From assembly GCA_900555725.1 (NCBI GenBank), contig USMD01000082.1, positions 1 to 8,208 of the forward strand: a DNA stretch of 8,208 nucleotides, read 5' to 3'. The DNA is from an uncultured Garciella sp. GTDB taxonomy: Bacteria; Bacillota; Clostridia; Eubacteriales; Garciellaceae. Under the pieces are notes generated by a model that worked only from the letters and a program-made list of their open reading frames with translations, was not told the DNA's origin and did no database searches. Position numbers and translations under genes: made by a program. Below are positions 1 to 6,391 of this stretch, in pieces. Positions within the stretch are counted from its first letter, which is position 1. Every line of letters begins with the position of its first letter.

Positions 1-22
1 GTCAGATGTGTATAAGAGACAG
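1..22 (+). other. Nextera/Tn5 sequencing adapter (artefact)
   Basis: The first 22 bases end in the 19-bp Tn5 mosaic end AGATGTGTATAAGAGACAG preceded by GTC, which matches the 3' end of the Illumina Nextera read-1 adapter. This is library DNA, not genome. Natural sequence starts at base 23. Confidence 0.97.
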
Positions 23-155
23 AAATATAGGTAATGCTAGAGAGGAGTGTTTTTATAATATAAAAATTATATATGAAATTTAGTTGATGAATGCATATTT
101 TTCTTATTAAAGATAAAACTAAATAATCATATAATATGTAATTGAGGTGCTCCAA
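23..155 (+). other. AT-rich leader upstream of the hydrogenase-like gene
   Basis: No convincing gene is present. One frame, 24-83, is open from the contig edge to a TAG and could be the last 19 codons of an unseen upstream gene, but it is too short to recognise. TATAAT at 130-135 resembles a -10 box, but no good -35 lies 16-18 bp upstream and the resulting leader would be almost zero length. The ribosome binding site of the next gene lies at 142-149. Confidence 0.4.
142..149 (+). promoter_or_regulatory. Ribosome binding site deciding the hydrogenase-like gene start
   Basis: TTGAGGTG overlaps the most upstream possible start (GTG at 147), so it cannot serve that codon. It lies 6 nt before the in-frame TTG at 156, a normal spacing, which makes TTG 156 the better start. 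Confidence 0.6.
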
Positions 156-1541
156 TTGTTAAAAAATTATAAGAATTTTCAAGAAAAGCGTATGGATCTA
201 TTTAGGGAATTGGTTAAGGGCTTCTGGAATGAAAGTATCAAAGATTCTTCAGACCTAGAAGACCTAGCTCATAATATAGAGCATAAATATGGTTTTGATC
301 ATAAAGACATGCCCTTTATAAGAGATCATATGAGGGTTGCCATGGGCCTGGATCCCAAAGGCGATGCGGAATTTAGTAACGAATTAGCAGATATAAGGTC
401 AAATAAAATTACTCAACCAGTTGTTACAAATATTAAAGGTCCTTGTGATACTTGTAGTGATTATAATAGTAATTGCACTGTAGAATGTAGGTATGAAGAT
501 CCTATTTATAGAAGAAATAGGGAACCTATAATCGTAGACAACAAATGCTTAAGCTGCGGTCATTGTGTCTCGGAATGTGATTTTGGTGCTATAGCTGACA
601 AAATTGAATTTATACCTCTAATAGATTTATTAAAGGATAAACACACACCTGTTTATGCCACTGTTGCCCCGGCAATAGTAGGTCAATTTGGTGGTGAAGT
701 TAGTATGGGACAGCTAAGAACAGCCTTAAAGTTACTAGGCTTTAAGGATATGATAGAGGTAGCTTTATTTGCAGATATATTAACGATAAGGGAAGCCCTT
801 GAATTCAATAAACTAGTAAAGAGTAAAGAAGACTTCTTCTTAACTAGTTGTTGCTGTCCCGTTTGGTTCAACATGGTTAAAAAAAGTTATCCAGAGTTGA
901 ATAAAAAAATGTCTCCGTCGGTATCTCCTATGATAGCCTCTGGAAGAATCTTAAAAAGTCTATACAAGAATGCTAAAGTTGTATTTATTGGCCCTTGTAT
1001 CGCTAAAAAGGCTGAAACAAAAGAACCAAGTTTAGCGGGAGCCATAGATTATGTGTTAAATTTTAGAGAATTAAAGGAAATATTTGAGGCTTTACAAATA
1101 AATTTAGAAGGTTTAGAACCAGATGATATTGATCAAGCCTCCTTAGGTGGGAGACTTTATGCCAGAACTGGTGGTGTAAGTTTTTCAGTTAAAACTGCAG
1201 TGAGTCGACTTGAACCTACAAGGGTCATAAAATTAAAGGCTAAAAAGGTGGATGGAGTAAGGGAATGTAAAAAAATATTGGATGATCTTCATAATGGTAA
1301 GGATGTAGACGCTAACTTTATAGAAGGTATGGGCTGTGTTGGTGGTTGTGTTGGTGGTCCAAGGGTAAATATTGATGTAGATACCGCCACAAAGAATGTT
1401 AATAACTTTGGAGAAGATTCATATATACTAACTCCCTTTGATAATAAAAATATTATGAAAATATTTGAAGACTTTAATATATCCAAGCTAGAGGATATAA
1501 TGAAAAATGAAGAAATGATGAAAATACTGACAAGGGATTAA
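156..1541 (+). CDS. [FeFe]-hydrogenase-like iron-sulfur protein (divergent, soluble)
   Basis: About 461 residues, cytoplasmic, with no signal peptide or membrane segment. An N-terminal helical region is followed by two Cys clusters: C97/C100/C107/C111 and a ferredoxin-type CLSCGHCVSEC (C131, C134, C137, C141), both suited to [4Fe-4S] clusters. The H-cluster domain follows with all three signature loops: TSCCCPVW (230-237), GPCIAKKAE (279-287, C281) and EGMGCVGGCVGG (390-401, C394 and C398). The four H-cluster cysteines are therefore present. Two loops differ from classical bidirectional enzymes, which have TSCCPxW and MPCxxK: here there is an extra Cys in loop 1 and Gly in place of Met in loop 2. 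This points to one of the less-studied hydrogenase groups, with H2 oxidation or evolution or redox sensing as possible roles. The family is certain, the physiological role is not. Start chosen: TTG at 156 for its RBS spacing; GTG at 147 or ATG at 192 are alternatives. No partner subunit is adjacent. Confidence 0.85.
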   Translation: MLKNYKNFQEKRMDLFRELVKGFWNESIKDSSDLEDLAHNIEHKYGFDHKDMPFIRDHMRVAMGLDPKGDAEFSNELADIRSNKITQPVVTNIKGPCDTCSDYNSNCTVECRYEDPIYRRNREPIIVDNKCLSCGHCVSECDFGAIADKIEFIPLIDLLKDKHTPVYATVAPAIVGQFGGEVSMGQLRTALKLLGFKDMIEVALFADILTIREALEFNKLVKSKEDFFLTSCCCPVWFNMVKKSYPELNKKMSPSVSPMIASGRILKSLYKNAKVVFIGPCIAKKAETKEPSLAGAIDYVLNFRELKEIFEALQINLEGLEPDDIDQASLGGRLYARTGGVSFSVKTAVSRLEPTRVIKLKAKKVDGVRECKKILDDLHNGKDVDANFIEGMGCVGGCVGGPRVNIDVDTATKNVNNFGEDSYILTPFDNKNIMKIFEDFNISKLEDIMKNEEMMKILTRD

Positions 1542-1649
1542 ATTTGCAACTTTATTGTAAATAATTCACTCTATATTAATTCTCCCTTTTGCCATTTCTC
1601 AATCATTATATCCTACATTTCATTCGTAATGCTATAACTTTGATATTGC

Positions 1650-1922
1650 TTATAAGGTTAATGCTATTTCATAATTTTCCTTCATGACTTGACAGGAAGA
1701 ATCAAACTCTTCTTTTTCTTCCCTAGTCATATGGAGTTCAATAATCTCTTCTACTCCATTGATTCCTAGAACTGCTGGTACAGAGGCATATACATCCTGC
1801 TGTCCATATTCCCCTTGTAGTAGAACAGATATTGGAAGGACTCTTTTTTCATCTGCAAAAATTGCCCTTGTAACTTCCGCAATGGCTGTTCCTATTCCAA
1901 ACTCTGTGGATCCTTTTCCATT
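1650..1922 (-). pseudogene. C-terminal remnant of an L-lactate/malate-type dehydrogenase
   Basis: On the minus strand, about 90 codons read from NGKGSTEFGIG through LPISVLLQGEYGQQDVY and VPAVLGINGVEEIIEL to a TAA at 1650-1652. This is the typical C-terminal third of the LDH/MDH superfamily (substrate-domain KGxTxxGIG, EGEYGQxDVY-like segment, final helix). Full-length enzymes have about 310-320 residues. The frame continues back only to a TGA at 1938-1940, and that stretch is already transposon-end repeat. The catalytic His, NAD-binding fold and start are missing and do not reappear beyond the element. It is a broken gene, probably L-lactate or related L-2-hydroxyacid dehydrogenase. It converges on the hydrogenase-like gene with about 108 nt between, in which I see no gene or strong terminator. 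Confidence 0.85.
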
Positions 1923-1926
1923 AAGG

Positions 1927-2015
1927 AACGAATGGGGTCAGAACGAATGGAACGAAGAACAAATGGGGTCAGGCTTGAATTATTTGGAACAAATGGGGTC
2001 AGGCTTGAATTATTT
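1927..2015 (+). repeat. Nested tandem copies of the transposon left end
   Basis: The unit AACAAATGGGGTCAGGCTTG... occurs twice with 30-bp spacing: 28 identical bases at 1958-1985 and 1988-2015. Shorter, degenerate starts of the same unit (AACGAA...) lie at 1927, 1942 and 1951; the one at 1927 runs as far as GGGGTCAG before breaking off. The inner copy continues into the element proper. This looks like accumulated solo ends from repeated insertion, excision or slippage events at the left boundary. Confidence 0.85.
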
Positions 2016-2022
2016 ACTTATT
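1995..2022 (+). repeat. Left terminal inverted repeat (inner copy)
   Basis: 28 bases beginning GGGGTCAGGCTTGAATTATT and ending ACTTATT, exactly the reverse complement of 2566-2593. It contains the stop codon of the transposase remnant. The first 21 bases are repeated at 1965-1985. Confidence 0.92.
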
Positions 2023-2538
2023 TCTTCCCATCTTCTCATCACTTCTTCAACATAGGCTGTACCTTTGCTCTCTCCTGATCTTATTTTTGATATCATTGAT
2101 GATGATAAATTAAGCTTTTGAGATAGCAATTTATTACTTACATTACAATAACTCTCACTCAGAAGAACAATGGCTTCACGAATATCTAATATCTTTTGGT
2201 TCCTTATTTTTTTTGTTACATAATAAAGCTTTATATCTCTGCTGAAATACATGACCCGTTCTATTATATTTATGATTAAACCATTGGGTATAAACCTGCT
2301 GAATTCTTTGCATAATCTGAGAGAGTGGAACATCTGTTACCTCGATTAGAAGATGAACGTGATTATCCATAATGCAATAGGCGTATAGTATAAAGCCTAT
2401 TTTTTCTTTATATGAGGCTATTATATCTAAATATTTGTTTTTATGTATTCCTTCGCCTAACACATTTTCTCCATTATTTCCCCTAACCATTACATGGTAT
2501 AGTGCTCCTGGATAATGGATTCGTGGTTTTCTTGCCAT
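2010..2538 (-). pseudogene. Y1 (HUH) REP-associated-type transposase, frameshifted and internally deleted
   Basis: The N-terminal half reads from ATG 2538 as MARKPRIHYPGALYHVMVRGN and includes the HUH metal-binding motif MDNHVHLLIE (His 60 and His 62 counted from this ATG), then QIMQRIQQVYTQWFN and GHVFQQRYKALL, all hallmarks of single-strand DNA transposases of the IS200/RayT superfamily (COG1943). After RYKALL the frame turns to nonsense and stops at 2176. The family's next segment, with the RYIHLNP-like helix expected to hold the catalytic Tyr, is absent. A different frame then encodes a plausible C-terminal helix-turn-helix-like tail (NQKILDIREAIVLLSESY ... SSSMISKIRSG ... EEVMRRWEEISK) ending at 2010. 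The change lies near 2205-2225, beside a run of eight T (2207-2214). Deletion plus frameshift make it non-functional. I did not choose the earlier ATG at 2583 because it lies inside the terminal repeat. Confidence 0.85.
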
Positions 2539-2565
2539 ATTTATCACCGAAATCATCTTATCATC

Positions 2566-2593
2566 AATAAGTAAATAATTCAAGCCTGACCCC
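2566..2593 (+). repeat. Right terminal inverted repeat
   Basis: 28 bases ending AATTCAAGCCTGACCCC, a perfect reverse complement of 1995-2022. Only one copy exists at this end, unlike the left end. It is followed by a short T-rich stretch and the terminator hairpin. Confidence 0.92.
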
Positions 2594-2608
2594 TTTTTCT
2601 ACTTTTAA

Positions 2609-2644
2609 TAAAAAACCGTGGAATAAAAATATCCACGGTTTTTT
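2609..2644 (-). terminator. Rho-independent terminator after the acyl-CoA dehydrogenase gene
   Basis: The stem CCGTGGA (2616-2622) pairs with TCCACGG (2632-2638), loop 2623-2631. It is flanked by an A run on one side and TTTTTT (2639-2644) on the other, which extend the stem and supply the U tract in either direction. It starts 15 nt past the stop codon at 2660 and should end the operon transcript; it could also stop transcription coming from the transposon side. Confidence 0.9.
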
Positions 2645-2659
2645 ATGCTGGTTGTAGAA

Positions 2660-3799
2660 TTATCTAAAAAGTTTGCCACTTATTATTAATTTTTGTATTT
2701 CATTTGTTCCTTCATATATCTGAGTTATCTTGGCATCCCTCATCATTCTCTCAACTTCAAACTCTTTCATGTATCCATTTCCACCAAGCATCTGAACTGC
2801 TTCTGTAGTTACATGCATAGCTGCATCCGTGCATGCTATTTTAGCTTTGGCAGCTGACAATCCATATGGTCTTCCCTCTTGTTTGTCTATGGCTGCCTTA
2901 TACAATATATATTTAGCTTCTTCTATTTCAAGATCCAATTCAGCCATTTTGAATGCCAAATACTGCTGTTTGAACAATGGTTTTCCAAATTGTATTCTTT
3001 CTTTCATATACTGTTTTGCACGTTCAAATGCTCCTTCAGCTATTCCAAGGCCCTGGGCTGCAACTCCTATTCTTCCTCCATCCAATGTGCTTAATGCTAT
3101 CTTTAACCCTTTTCCTTCTTCAGAAACTAAATTTTCTGCAGGAACCTTACAGTTTTCAAATACAAGTTCTGATACTTGAGCTGCCTTTATACCACACTTA
3201 TCCTCTATTTTCCCTATTGAAAATCCAGGATAGTCTTTTTCAACTATAAATGCGGATAATCCTTTAGGTCCCTTGCTCTTGTCTGTTATTCCAAATACTA
3301 AAAATGTTTCTGAAAGAGGTCCATTTGTAATAAAGCACTTGGTACCATTTAATATATAATAATCTCCCTTTTTTTCTGCTGTAGTTGTTGCTGCTGATGC
3401 ATCTGAACCCGCATTTGGTTCCGTCATTCCAAAAGATCCAAATTTCTTTCCGGACAATATATCTGGAAGATATTTTTTCTTCTGTTCTTCTGATGCATTA
3501 TTGAATATGCCACCTGCACACAGGGATGTAGTTACAGAATATGATATTCCTACAGATGCATGTACCTTTGAAACTTCCTCTACAGCTAATACATAAGAGA
3601 GATAATCGGCTCCGGATCCACCATATTCCTTAGGATATGGCAATCCTATGAGTCCCATTTCTCCCATTTTCTTATATTTATCTATAGGGAATTCACTTTT
3701 TTCATCATTTTCAATCGCTATAGGTTTTAACTCCTTTTCTGCAAAGTCCCTTGCTGTTTTTTGTACAAGTTCCTGTTCTTTTGACAATTCAAAATTCAT
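2660..3799 (-). CDS. Acyl-CoA dehydrogenase (enoyl-CoA reductase role, AcdA/AcdB type)
   Basis: 379 residues, the normal length for a short-chain acyl-CoA dehydrogenase; complete. A helical N-terminal domain is followed by the flavin/substrate segment FGMTEPNAGSD (123-133), KCFITNG (154-160), and a C-terminal helical domain with QMLGGNGY (336-343) and IYEGTNEIQ (361-369). Glu363 sits where butyryl-CoA dehydrogenases have their catalytic base. In had/fld operons this enzyme, with FAD and electron-transfer flavoprotein, reduces the 2-enoyl-CoA made by HadBC; that role is inferred from context. GGGAGG (3808-3813) lies 8 nt before the ATG. It is last in the operon, separated from hadC by 223 bp with a possible promoter, so it may be partly independently expressed. 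No etfB or etfA follows, so its electron donor must be encoded elsewhere. A butyryl-CoA dehydrogenase for another pathway is the main alternative. Confidence 0.92.
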   Translation of the reverse strand: MNFELSKEQELVQKTARDFAEKELKPIAIENDEKSEFPIDKYKKMGEMGLIGLPYPKEYGGSGADYLSYVLAVEEVSKVHASVGISYSVTTSLCAGGIFNNASEEQKKKYLPDILSGKKFGSFGMTEPNAGSDASAATTTAEKKGDYYILNGTKCFITNGPLSETFLVFGITDKSKGPKGLSAFIVEKDYPGFSIGKIEDKCGIKAAQVSELVFENCKVPAENLVSEEGKGLKIALSTLDGGRIGVAAQGLGIAEGAFERAKQYMKERIQFGKPLFKQQYLAFKMAELDLEIEEAKYILYKAAIDKQEGRPYGLSAAKAKIACTDAAMHVTTEAVQMLGGNGYMKEFEVERMMRDAKITQIYEGTNEIQKLIISGKLFR

Positions 3800-3916
3800 A
3801 ATTTTTTCCTCCCTATTTTATTTATAATGTAAATTTTATTTTTGATTCTCATTCATTCTTAATAGCAATAATCATGCCATATATTTTAAAATTTGTAATG
3901 TGCTTTAATATCTCTC

Positions 3917-3945
3917 TATATAGGGCTTACCAATCACAATCTAAA
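3917..3945 (-). promoter_or_regulatory. Possible sigma-A promoter for the acyl-CoA dehydrogenase gene
   Basis: Read on the minus strand: TTTAGA (3945-3940), 17-bp spacer, TATATA (3922-3917). Each box matches the consensus at 4 of 6 positions. It would give a leader of about 110 nt before the ATG at 3799. AT-rich clostridial DNA produces such matches by chance, so this is tentative. Confidence 0.3.
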
Positions 3946-3960
3946 ACTGTACTTTATAAG

Positions 3961-4000
3961 TTATTGCATGTTGCAATAGGTTATTGCATATTGCAATGGA
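3961..4000. repeat. Tandem 20-bp repeats, each with a 6-bp palindrome: candidate operator
   Basis: Two consecutive 20-bp units (3961-3980 and 3981-4000) agree at 17 of 20 positions. Each contains ATTGCA-N3-TGCAAT: 3963-3977 with TGT in the middle, 3983-3997 with TAT. Palindrome centres are 20 bp apart, about two helical turns, which suits a dimeric regulator bound twice on one face. They lie between hadC and the acyl-CoA dehydrogenase gene, just upstream of the possible promoter at 3917-3945. Weak hairpins or plain repeat DNA are alternatives. Confidence 0.5.
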
Positions 4001-4022
4001 TTTTTTGGATAAATATATTCAA

Positions 4023-5153
4023 TCAAGCAAGCATTTCTTGAAATGCCTGAATACGAGTACGAACCTGTTCACTGTTTAATTGCTGCTGATCTATTTCAAG
4101 ATAAAGTATAGGAATATCCTCATCTTCAAGTTGAGTTTTATATACAGGATAATCAAATTCTTCAGGATCACAGAATTTTAACATAGATACTACAACACCA
4201 TCTGCATTGTTTTTCTTTACAAGATCCACTAAAATATCCCCTCTCTTTTTTTGTGGATCATAGGCCAATGAAAAGCCCTCAATATTTGCCCAAGCCTTTG
4301 CAAGTCTATTTATAGGATCTCCTCCTCCAGGTACATCAGTACTAAATTGTAATGTTTCCTGAGCTAGATTATCTCCAACTACATATAAGTTGTTATCCTC
4401 CATTATTTTTAGAAGTTCATCTGGTTCAGCCATTATACCAGTTAGAACAACTTTTTTCCCATTACATTTGAATTTATCCATCTTATCAAGTTCTGTTATT
4501 AATTTTTCAACCAACTTGGTATGTTTGGCTTTATCCATAAAATAGGAACTCTTTATAACTTTATGCCTGTTTAGTGGTGTAATTATATCAAGATGATCAT
4601 TTGCTACTTCAGTAAATTTTCTCATAATCTTTCTGTGCTTGTTATAAACTTCTATACTCTTTGAAATATCTTCATCACTAATTTTATGCCCGCCTATCTC
4701 TTCAAGTTTCCTTTTTACCTTTGTATATTCACTTTCAAGAAGCCTTATACCAGCTTCTAGTTTTCTATTATGAGGATATACAATTTGTATTAATGGAATA
4801 TCCGTTACTGAAACCTTCCAATCTTGGCCTATACATTTTAAAGTATCACAAAGTGAAGGAATAATAACTCCTGAAATGTCATCATATTCTCCCTTAATTC
4901 CAAATTCCAAGGAAGCTTGTATTAGTGAGCAGGCAAATGCAGGAAGATATGATTTTGCCCTATCAATTTCAACTTGTCCGCCCCAAAGTCCAACGGGAAG
5001 CATATTCGCAGCATATACTATTTCCTCAGGACAATATTCTGGAAAACATCCTATTGCTTTATGACCGGTTTCATTTTTATAATCTTTTACAGCTTTCTTG
5101 GGATCCTTAACGACCTTATCCATCTGTGATAAAATATCTTCTACTTTACTCAT
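4023..5153 (-). CDS. hadC: (R)-2-hydroxyacyl-CoA dehydratase beta subunit (HadC/FldC)
   Basis: About 376 residues from ATG 5153, matching HadC-type subunits (~375). It belongs to the 2-hydroxyglutaryl-CoA dehydratase D-component family (HgdB/HadC/FldC) and pairs with HadB to form the oxygen-sensitive dehydratase that removes water from an (R)-2-hydroxyacyl-CoA by a ketyl-radical mechanism. Visible landmarks: GCFPEYCPEEIVYAANMLPV (35-54), the Cys-containing segments LPAFACSL (C75) and PSLCDTLKC (C102, C107), and MLKFCDPEEFDYP (C328), candidates for [4Fe-4S] ligands. I did not assign which Cys bind the cluster. Start: GGGGGG (5162-5167) is 8 nt from ATG 5153 but only 2 nt from the in-frame ATG at 5159, so 5153 is preferred. 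It overlaps the end of hadB by 8 nt, implying translational coupling. fldC is an equally valid name, as the substrate is unknown. Confidence 0.93.
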   Translation of the reverse strand: MSKVEDILSQMDKVVKDPKKAVKDYKNETGHKAIGCFPEYCPEEIVYAANMLPVGLWGGQVEIDRAKSYLPAFACSLIQASLEFGIKGEYDDISGVIIPSLCDTLKCIGQDWKVSVTDIPLIQIVYPHNRKLEAGIRLLESEYTKVKRKLEEIGGHKISDEDISKSIEVYNKHRKIMRKFTEVANDHLDIITPLNRHKVIKSSYFMDKAKHTKLVEKLITELDKMDKFKCNGKKVVLTGIMAEPDELLKIMEDNNLYVVGDNLAQETLQFSTDVPGGGDPINRLAKAWANIEGFSLAYDPQKKRGDILVDLVKKNNADGVVVSMLKFCDPEEFDYPVYKTQLEDEDIPILYLEIDQQQLNSEQVRTRIQAFQEMLA

Positions 5154-6369
5154 TTTCATTGCCCCCCTGTTTTTTATTCCCTTCCATTATTTCTGCCAGT
5201 CCTTGTATTCTAGTCTCAAATTGTGCCTTGGTGAAATTTCTTGGATCGGATTGATCTCCATCAAATCTGGTGTATGGTACTCCCGTATTCTCTTCTACTT
5301 TTCTTGCAAGCTCATATTGAAGAAAGTCCATTATTTTACAACTTCTATTCATGTGGTATATTGCACCATCACATTTAAACTCCTTTATTACATTTGTTCT
5401 ACTATCTATCAATCTATCGATATTGATATTATTAAGAAGTGCACTATAGGCTTTTGCCATTCCATCCAGATCTCCCGATTCATACTGAATAGCCCATGTA
5501 TCAAGATAAGCACTTCCAACCATATTTATTCCATATTTAGTTAAGAGCTTCAATTTATAACTTAAATAATTCCAACATGGTATCCCATCATACATGATTC
5601 TGTATTTCTCTTCTCCTCTAAAGGTGGTTTCTCCATTGACGATATTTTCCTTGAGTTCTTTTATAAGTTGTGCAAAGGTATCTACAGTTTCCTGTTTGCC
5701 GCGAGCGCAAACTATAATAGCCATATAGTTGAATAAGTCAAATCCCCCCATTGGTGAAGGAACGTTTTTGGCCAGACTCATTGCTTCCTTCCACAGACTG
5801 CCTGCCTTTGATGAAATATCCATGACTTTTTTAAATTTATTTTCATCAAATTTTTTGCCTGTTATTTTTTCCAATTGCCTTATTGCCTCTTCAAATTGCC
5901 CTTTTATATAATCAACTTTTTCCTGGGTTACTTCATAATCCACATTATATGGAGTATCAATCATAATTAGAGGTATATTATAGTGTTTTGCAAGATTTTC
6001 GTACCACTTTTCTACAGTATTGCACAAATTGGTACAGCACAAAATAAAATCAGGTTCGGGTATATTCAAAGCCTCACATTGCTTCTCATACATATATCCT
6101 AGGTTTACTCTTGCATAAGAACATATATCATTTGAATATCCCTTGCTTTCTGCAGTTTCACAGAGATCAAGTGAACCATGTTTTGCAGATACTGCAGCTG
6201 CATGATTTTCAGGATAAACAACATTAAGGCCAAAAGCTTCTGGAATCTCCTGTGGAAATATTGATGTAGCCCATCCTACAAGTTCCCCATTCTTTTTAGC
6301 TTTTGAAGCTTGTTCATATCCATCACTGATTATTTTTTTACACATTTCCATTGCTTTAGATTTTCCCAT
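5146..6369 (-). CDS. hadB: (R)-2-hydroxyacyl-CoA dehydratase alpha subunit (HadB/FldB)
   Basis: About 407 residues from ATG 6369, against 408 in C. difficile HadB. Alpha subunit of the HadBC dehydratase, one [4Fe-4S] cluster per subunit. GWATSIFPQE (Ser36) matches the segment with Ser37 in HadB; DICSYAR (Cys83), CCTNLC (Cys116) and MNRSCK (Cys344) correspond, as I recall, to its cluster ligands Cys84, Cys117 and Cys346. Other conserved stretches: LYPEN-like YPENHAAAV, MGGFDLFNYM, FRGEEKYRIMYDGIPCW, and FDGDQSDPR near the C-terminus. Start: AGAAAGGA (6379-6386) lies 9 nt before ATG 6369 but abuts the ATG at 6378 and lies inside the extension from ATG 6399, so 6369 fits both RBS and family length. 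An ATG at 6399 would overlap hadI by 8 nt. The Had or Fld substrate class is undecided. Confidence 0.94.
   Translation of the reverse strand: MGKSKAMEMCKKIISDGYEQASKAKKNGELVGWATSIFPQEIPEAFGLNVVYPENHAAAVSAKHGSLDLCETAESKGYSNDICSYARVNLGYMYEKQCEALNIPEPDFILCCTNLCNTVEKWYENLAKHYNIPLIMIDTPYNVDYEVTQEKVDYIKGQFEEAIRQLEKITGKKFDENKFKKVMDISSKAGSLWKEAMSLAKNVPSPMGGFDLFNYMAIIVCARGKQETVDTFAQLIKELKENIVNGETTFRGEEKYRIMYDGIPCWNYLSYKLKLLTKYGINMVGSAYLDTWAIQYESGDLDGMAKAYSALLNNINIDRLIDSRTNVIKEFKCDGAIYHMNRSCKIMDFLQYELARKVEENTGVPYTRFDGDQSDPRNFTKAQFETRIQGLAEIMEGNKKQGGNENE
5162..5167 (-). promoter_or_regulatory. Ribosome binding site deciding the hadC start
   Basis: A GGGGGG run, read on the minus strand inside the 3' end of hadB, lies 8 nt upstream of ATG 5153 and only 2 nt upstream of ATG 5159. 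Confidence 0.6.
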
Positions 6370-6378
6370 TGTAAACAT

Positions 6379-6386
6379 TCCTTTCT
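6379..6386 (-). promoter_or_regulatory. Ribosome binding site deciding the hadB start
   Basis: AGAAAGGA, read on the minus strand just after the hadI stop, lies 9 nt upstream of ATG 6369. The ATG at 6378 touches it and the ATG at 6399 precedes it, so both are less likely starts. Confidence 0.65.
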
Positions 6387-6391
6387 CGATT

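Larger units (their letters stand above)
1995..2593 (-). mobile_element. Decayed Y1-transposase element with 28-bp terminal inverted repeats
   Basis: A 599-bp unit is bounded by a perfect 28-bp inverted repeat (1995-2022 against 2566-2593; outer end GGGGTCAGGCTTGAATTATT). It carries on the minus strand the remains of a COG1943-type Y1 (HUH) transposase. The transposase coding starts just inside the right repeat and its stop codon lies inside the left repeat. The transposase is frameshifted and internally deleted, so the copy should not move by itself, although intact relatives could act on its ends. The right end lies 15 bp from the terminator after the acyl-CoA dehydrogenase gene; the left end is stacked with extra end copies beside a truncated dehydrogenase gene. 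Confidence 0.8.

Noticed and set aside
130..135. TATAAT as the promoter -10 of the hydrogenase-like gene
   Set aside because: No good -35 at 16-18 bp and it would leave practically no leader before the ribosome binding site; chance matches are expected in such AT-rich DNA.
1542..1562. Terminator hairpin after the hydrogenase-like gene
   Set aside because: An 8-bp stem with a G-U pair can form, but it is almost all A-U and no U tract follows.
1927..2022. CRISPR-like array from the 30-bp repeats
   Set aside because: Repeat follows repeat with only two bases between the identical 28-base blocks, there are no unique spacers, and the unit is the end of the adjacent transposase element.
1759..2055. 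Plus-strand 98-codon open frame
   Set aside because: It runs antisense to the dehydrogenase remnant and through the tandem transposon ends (its repeated amino acids are the translated 30-bp repeat); no recognisable protein.
2176..2333. Programmed -1 ribosomal frameshift joining the two transposase frames at the run of eight A
   Set aside because: Going from the upstream to the downstream frame needs +1 (or -2), not -1, and the conserved middle of the transposase is missing, so deletion and decay explain it better.
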